From: Chitinophagales bacterium | Lineage (GTDB): Bacteria > Bacteroidota > Bacteroidia > Chitinophagales > JADIYW01 | Length of the DNA: 64,000 nucleotides | NCBI GenBank assembly: GCA_017984135.1 | Contig: JAGNZZ010000008.1 | Location: 21,318-85,317 of the forward strand | Direction of reading: 5' to 3' | Shown here: piece after piece, positions 61,969-64,000 of the stretch | How the letters are laid out: each line of letters begins with the position of its first letter | How positions within the stretch are numbered: the first letter of the stretch is position 1 | The notes under the pieces: generated by a model | Told to the model about the DNA's origin: nothing | What the model saw: the letters and a program-made list of their open reading frames with translations, nothing else | Databases searched by the model: none | Program-made: the position numbers and the translations under genes

Positions 61969-62262
61969 TTAATTCTTACATCTATTTTTCCATTCCTCTT
62001 TAAACTGTTGTCGTTCTTCATCGGTCATATTCATCATTTTTTCTTTAAATTTTGAATTGGCAAATGGTGGTTTTTTCTTTCCAAACCCAAAACTTCCTAC
62101 TAATATTCGGCTAAATAAAAACAAGCCCAATGCTTGTAAATAGGTGATTGCTTTTAATCCAAAAATTATGGGCATTAGCCAATTCCAAAGTAACATGACA
62201 ATGCCACCTACTGCAAAAAACAATGCGATAGGAATTAATATAAATAGTGGCCTTCTGTTCAT
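61969..62262 (-). CDS. Small two-helix membrane protein downstream of the ECF sigma gene
   Basis: The 97-residue protein has two transmembrane helices (about 7-27 and 38-57, with LWNWLMPIIFGLKAITYLQA between) and a charged C-terminal helix (FKEKMMNMTDEERQQFKEEW and KNRC). It starts two bases after the sigma stop, so translation is coupled. The position suggests an anti-sigma or sensor role, but it lacks any recognised anti-sigma domain. The DEERQQFKEEW helix resembles CpxP/Spy-type and heavy-metal-sensor helices and a similar helix ends the 92-residue protein. No family name assigned. Confidence 0.78.
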   Translation of the reverse strand: MNRRPLFILIPIALFFAVGGIVMLLWNWLMPIIFGLKAITYLQALGLFLFSRILVGSFGFGKKKPPFANSKFKEKMMNMTDEERQQFKEEWKNRCKN

Positions 62263-62264
62263 TT

Positions 62265-62819
62265 TTAATATTTTAATTCGTTGTACAAATGTTGTAATCG
62301 TTTTTTTAAATGCTTGGTAGCATAACCTTTTCTGCTAATAATGGTTTTCAGGTTTTCGCCTGTTTCATCGGCTATTTTTTGCAAAGTTTTATCTTCTATT
62401 TCATTTTCAATAAAAACAAAACGCTGGTTTTTGGGCAATTCGTCCAATGCTTTTATCAATTCATCCCAAAATAAGTCTTTAAACATTGCCAATTCCGGAT
62501 TATTGCTGTCATCTATGAGCAGCGTATCTTTTATAGAAAAATCACCTTCTTCATTTTCATAGGTGTAATCTTCCAGATTGTCGGTTTTCTTTTTTCGGTA
62601 AAAATCGATTATTTTATTTCGTGAAACGGCATAAAGCCAGGCACTTGCATTGTCAAGTTCATCAATATTGGAAAAATTACTAAATTGATACCATACTTCT
62701 TGCAAAATATCTTCGGCGTCTTCTACAATATTGACTTTATTTTTTATAAACGCAAATAACTGTTTCCTCATCATATTGATTGTTTGAGAAACTGTATTTT
62801 TTGTTTGAATTTCGTTCAT
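62265..62819 (-). CDS. ECF-subfamily RNA polymerase sigma factor
   Basis: From the ATG at 62819 the protein is 184 residues. The ATG at 62843 lies only a few bases behind the predicted promoter -10 block, so the shorter start is preferred. Region 2 (VEDAEDILQEVWYQF, SAWLYAVSRNKIIDFYRKKK) and region 4 (ALDELPKNQRFVFIENEIEDKTLQKIADETG, then RKGYATKHLKKRL) are clear. It directs RNA polymerase to its own promoter class. A downstream two-helix membrane protein gene and promoter-like sites before a second small-protein unit suggest an autoregulated envelope response. The inducing signal is unknown. Confidence 0.93.
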   Translation of the reverse strand: MNEIQTKNTVSQTINMMRKQLFAFIKNKVNIVEDAEDILQEVWYQFSNFSNIDELDNASAWLYAVSRNKIIDFYRKKKTDNLEDYTYENEEGDFSIKDTLLIDDSNNPELAMFKDLFWDELIKALDELPKNQRFVFIENEIEDKTLQKIADETGENLKTIISRKGYATKHLKKRLQHLYNELKY

Positions 62820-62852
62820 CTTGATATTTAAAATGGCATCCATAACATAGAT

Positions 62853-62874
62853 GACGAATATGCATAAAAATTAC
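62853..62874 (-). promoter_or_regulatory. Predicted ECF-type promoter, site 1 (sigma autoregulation)
   Basis: On the minus strand GTAA-N14-CGTC upstream of the sigma gene, spaced exactly as sites 2 and 3. A second GTAA copy follows five bases upstream. The leader to the ATG at 62819 would be about 27 bases, as for site 2. Confidence 0.65.
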
Positions 62875-62919
62875 TTTACTTTAAGACAAAAAAAATGTGC
62901 TTATGCCAGTTTGTAAATT

Positions 62920-63555
62920 TTAGTTATTTGATAGAGAGACATACTTGTATAATTCTGAAGGATTTTCGGCTTGTTTTACCAAATAATCAGCTACATCTGT
63001 ACGGTTTATTCCACCAATATTTATTCCTTTAAATAGTTTAGTTTCTACTCTGTATTTTTCAGTTAATGGTTTATCTTTTAGTATTCCTGGTCTTACAAAT
63101 TCCCATTTCATTTTTGAGTCAGCAATGATTTCTTCCATTTTTGTTTTGTCTTTATAAATATTTTTGAGCAACAATGCGAAAAATATTTTTGTAATAAAAC
63201 TATTGTAAGCTCCACTGTCGCCTGCTCCAAACCCAGTTAATACTATGAATGGAACTTGTGTATTGGTTTCTGTTTGCACTTCTACCAAAAGTTTTGCAAA
63301 GTCGGAATATAAAGTGGTAGCCTTCGTAATCAAACTTTTCCCTGTTCCTAATGCAACAATTACTGCATCTGCATTCTCGATAGATTTTTTTAAATCTGCT
63401 TTATTGGTGGCATTTCCTTTTAGCGTTGTCAGGTTTTTATCCTGCAAACTAATTTCAGAACGAGAAAGGGTTGTTACTGTATGATTTCTTTGTAACGCTC
63501 TTTTTACGGCTTCCAAACCAACACCTGCCGAAGCACCTATTATTGTAATGTTCAT
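62920..63555 (-). CDS. NAD(P)-binding NmrA/SDR-like protein
   Basis: This 211-residue atypical short-chain dehydrogenase has the dinucleotide motif GASAGVGLEAVKRAL at residues 7-21, ADAVIVALGTG, FIVLTGFGAGDSGAYNSF and MKWEFVRPGIL in the order of NAD(P)H-binding (NmrA-like) proteins. It is likely a redox-sensitive oxidoreductase or cofactor sensor; substrate unknown. It is divergent from the HxlR regulator gene and its promoter overlaps the TAGTAT operator cluster, so the regulator very probably controls it. Confidence 0.9.
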   Translation of the reverse strand: MNITIIGASAGVGLEAVKRALQRNHTVTTLSRSEISLQDKNLTTLKGNATNKADLKKSIENADAVIVALGTGKSLITKATTLYSDFAKLLVEVQTETNTQVPFIVLTGFGAGDSGAYNSFITKIFFALLLKNIYKDKTKMEEIIADSKMKWEFVRPGILKDKPLTEKYRVETKLFKGINIGGINRTDVADYLVKQAENPSELYKYVSLSNN

Positions 63556-63578
63556 TTAAATTGATTTAATTATTTTGG

Positions 63579-63648
63579 CAAAGATATACATATAGTATCT
63601 AAAATATACTACATTTGTAAAAAATACTACTATCTTTTAGGATACTAC
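63579..63648. promoter_or_regulatory. Divergent promoters with HxlR-type operator repeats
   Basis: Minus-strand -7 element TATCTTTG (63579-63586) serves the NmrA-like gene and plus-strand TACATTTG (63610-63617) the HxlR gene. Between and over them TAGTATCTAAAATATACTA (63593-63611) is a TAGTAT-N7-ATACTA palindrome. A second, one-mismatch copy (63628-63647 on the minus strand) has eight-base spacing. Further TAGTAT-like motifs lie between. Confidence 0.7.
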
Positions 63649-63660
63649 AAAGTTTTCAAA

Positions 63661-63993
63661 ATGAAGAATAAACAAAAGCAAATTCAGTTAAGAGACGTTC
63701 AAGATGTAATTGATATGATTGGTGGTCGTTGGCGTGGCGCAATTTTAGCAAGTTTATGCGACAAGGAAAAAAGGTTTAATGAACTTAAAAGAGATTTAGG
63801 TAGTATAACTCCACGAACGCTTACAAAAGAATTGAAATATCTTGAAATGAATAAATTGGTCAGCCGTGAAGTGGAAACAGAAAGTGCTGTATCTGTTGTG
63901 TATAGTCTTACCAAACACGGCAAATCGTTAGAACCATTAATTGGGCAAATTGTTATTTGGGGTCAAAAACATAGAAAAGTCGTTTTAGGTTAG
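63661..63993 (+). CDS. HxlR-family transcription regulator
   Basis: The 110-residue winged helix-turn-helix protein has the family pattern IGGRWRGAILASLCDKEKRFNELKRDLGSITPRTLTKELKYLEMNKLVSREV and VVYSLTKHGKSLEPLIGQIVIWG. HxlR proteins often sense electrophiles or redox stress and repress a divergent oxidoreductase gene. The only cysteine (LCDKE) lies in the recognition region rather than at the N-terminus as in YodB/HypR, so the sensing mechanism may differ. Divergent gene is an NmrA-like NAD(P)-binding protein. The stop is at 63991-63993, eight bases before the window end. Confidence 0.94.
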   Translation: MKNKQKQIQLRDVQDVIDMIGGRWRGAILASLCDKEKRFNELKRDLGSITPRTLTKELKYLEMNKLVSREVETESAVSVVYSLTKHGKSLEPLIGQIVIWGQKHRKVVLG

Positions 63994-64000
63994 TTTTGTC

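Noticed and set aside
1..64000. tRNA, rRNA, CRISPR or insertion-sequence features
   Set aside because: I looked through the gaps and found no tRNA-like cloverleaf, no regularly spaced direct repeats and no transposase or terminal inverted repeats.

Overview
This window looks like a chromosome segment from a low-GC member of the Bacteroidota, possibly Chitinophagales-like; I would not name a genus. Three things support this. Many genes have a Bacteroidota-type -7 promoter element (TAnnTTTG) upstream. The protein families are typical of the phylum: a TonB-dependent receptor-like barrel with a carboxypeptidase-regulatory domain, a PorT-like barrel, many lipoproteins, a long-form PurF and an ECF sigma factor. 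Codon use is strongly AT-biased. I see no rRNA, tRNA, CRISPR array, insertion sequence or prophage.

Layout. 1-1619 is a nitric-oxide/iron-sulfur stress operon: Rrf2 regulator, group III truncated globin and RIC repair protein, with RIC cut by the window edge. A near-perfect palindrome lies on its promoter. 1686-3590 holds an FAD monooxygenase and a decayed alpha/beta-hydrolase pseudogene. 3766-8169 is fatty-acid metabolism: two adjacent acyl-CoA dehydrogenases convergent with an acyl-CoA synthetase. 8298-10496 is a persulfide-handling operon. 10634-22346 is mostly housekeeping (Gfo/Idh oxidoreductase, MtaB, malate dehydrogenase, PriA) with a class A beta-lactamase, an MbnP/MbnH-like copper-protein pair and a sugar-phosphate transferase. 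22396-27573 includes a PAQR protein, an exported sulfatase with an exported formylglycine-generating enzyme, and small proteins. 27647-47174 is core metabolism and maintenance: IlvA, malic enzyme, RhlE-like helicase, PurF, PanB, CoA-disulfide reductase, TonB-type receptor and ClpB.

47329-60436 is an accessory, very AT-rich locus for making or attaching a surface glycan. It has six large multi-pass GT-C-like membrane proteins (three are paralogs of one another and one resembles TMTC with TPRs), two GT2 glycosyltransferases, a phytanoyl-CoA-dioxygenase-family protein and a WecD-like acetyltransferase. Gene strands alternate and the convergent 3' ends almost touch or overlap.

61328-62874 is the most distinctive small system. 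An ECF sigma gene and three tiny membrane-anchored proteins form two transcription units. Upstream of them lie three sites with the same GTAA-N14-CGTC architecture, which suggests an autoregulated sigma regulon. The window ends with an NAD(P)-binding protein and a divergent HxlR regulator whose shared promoter region holds repeated TAGTAT operator elements.

Regulation recurs across regions. Two persulfide-related genes 28 kb apart share a CRP/FNR-like box at identical distance from a weak -7 element, and several genes (mtaB, ilvA and others) have the -7 element so close to the start codon that their mRNAs should be leaderless.
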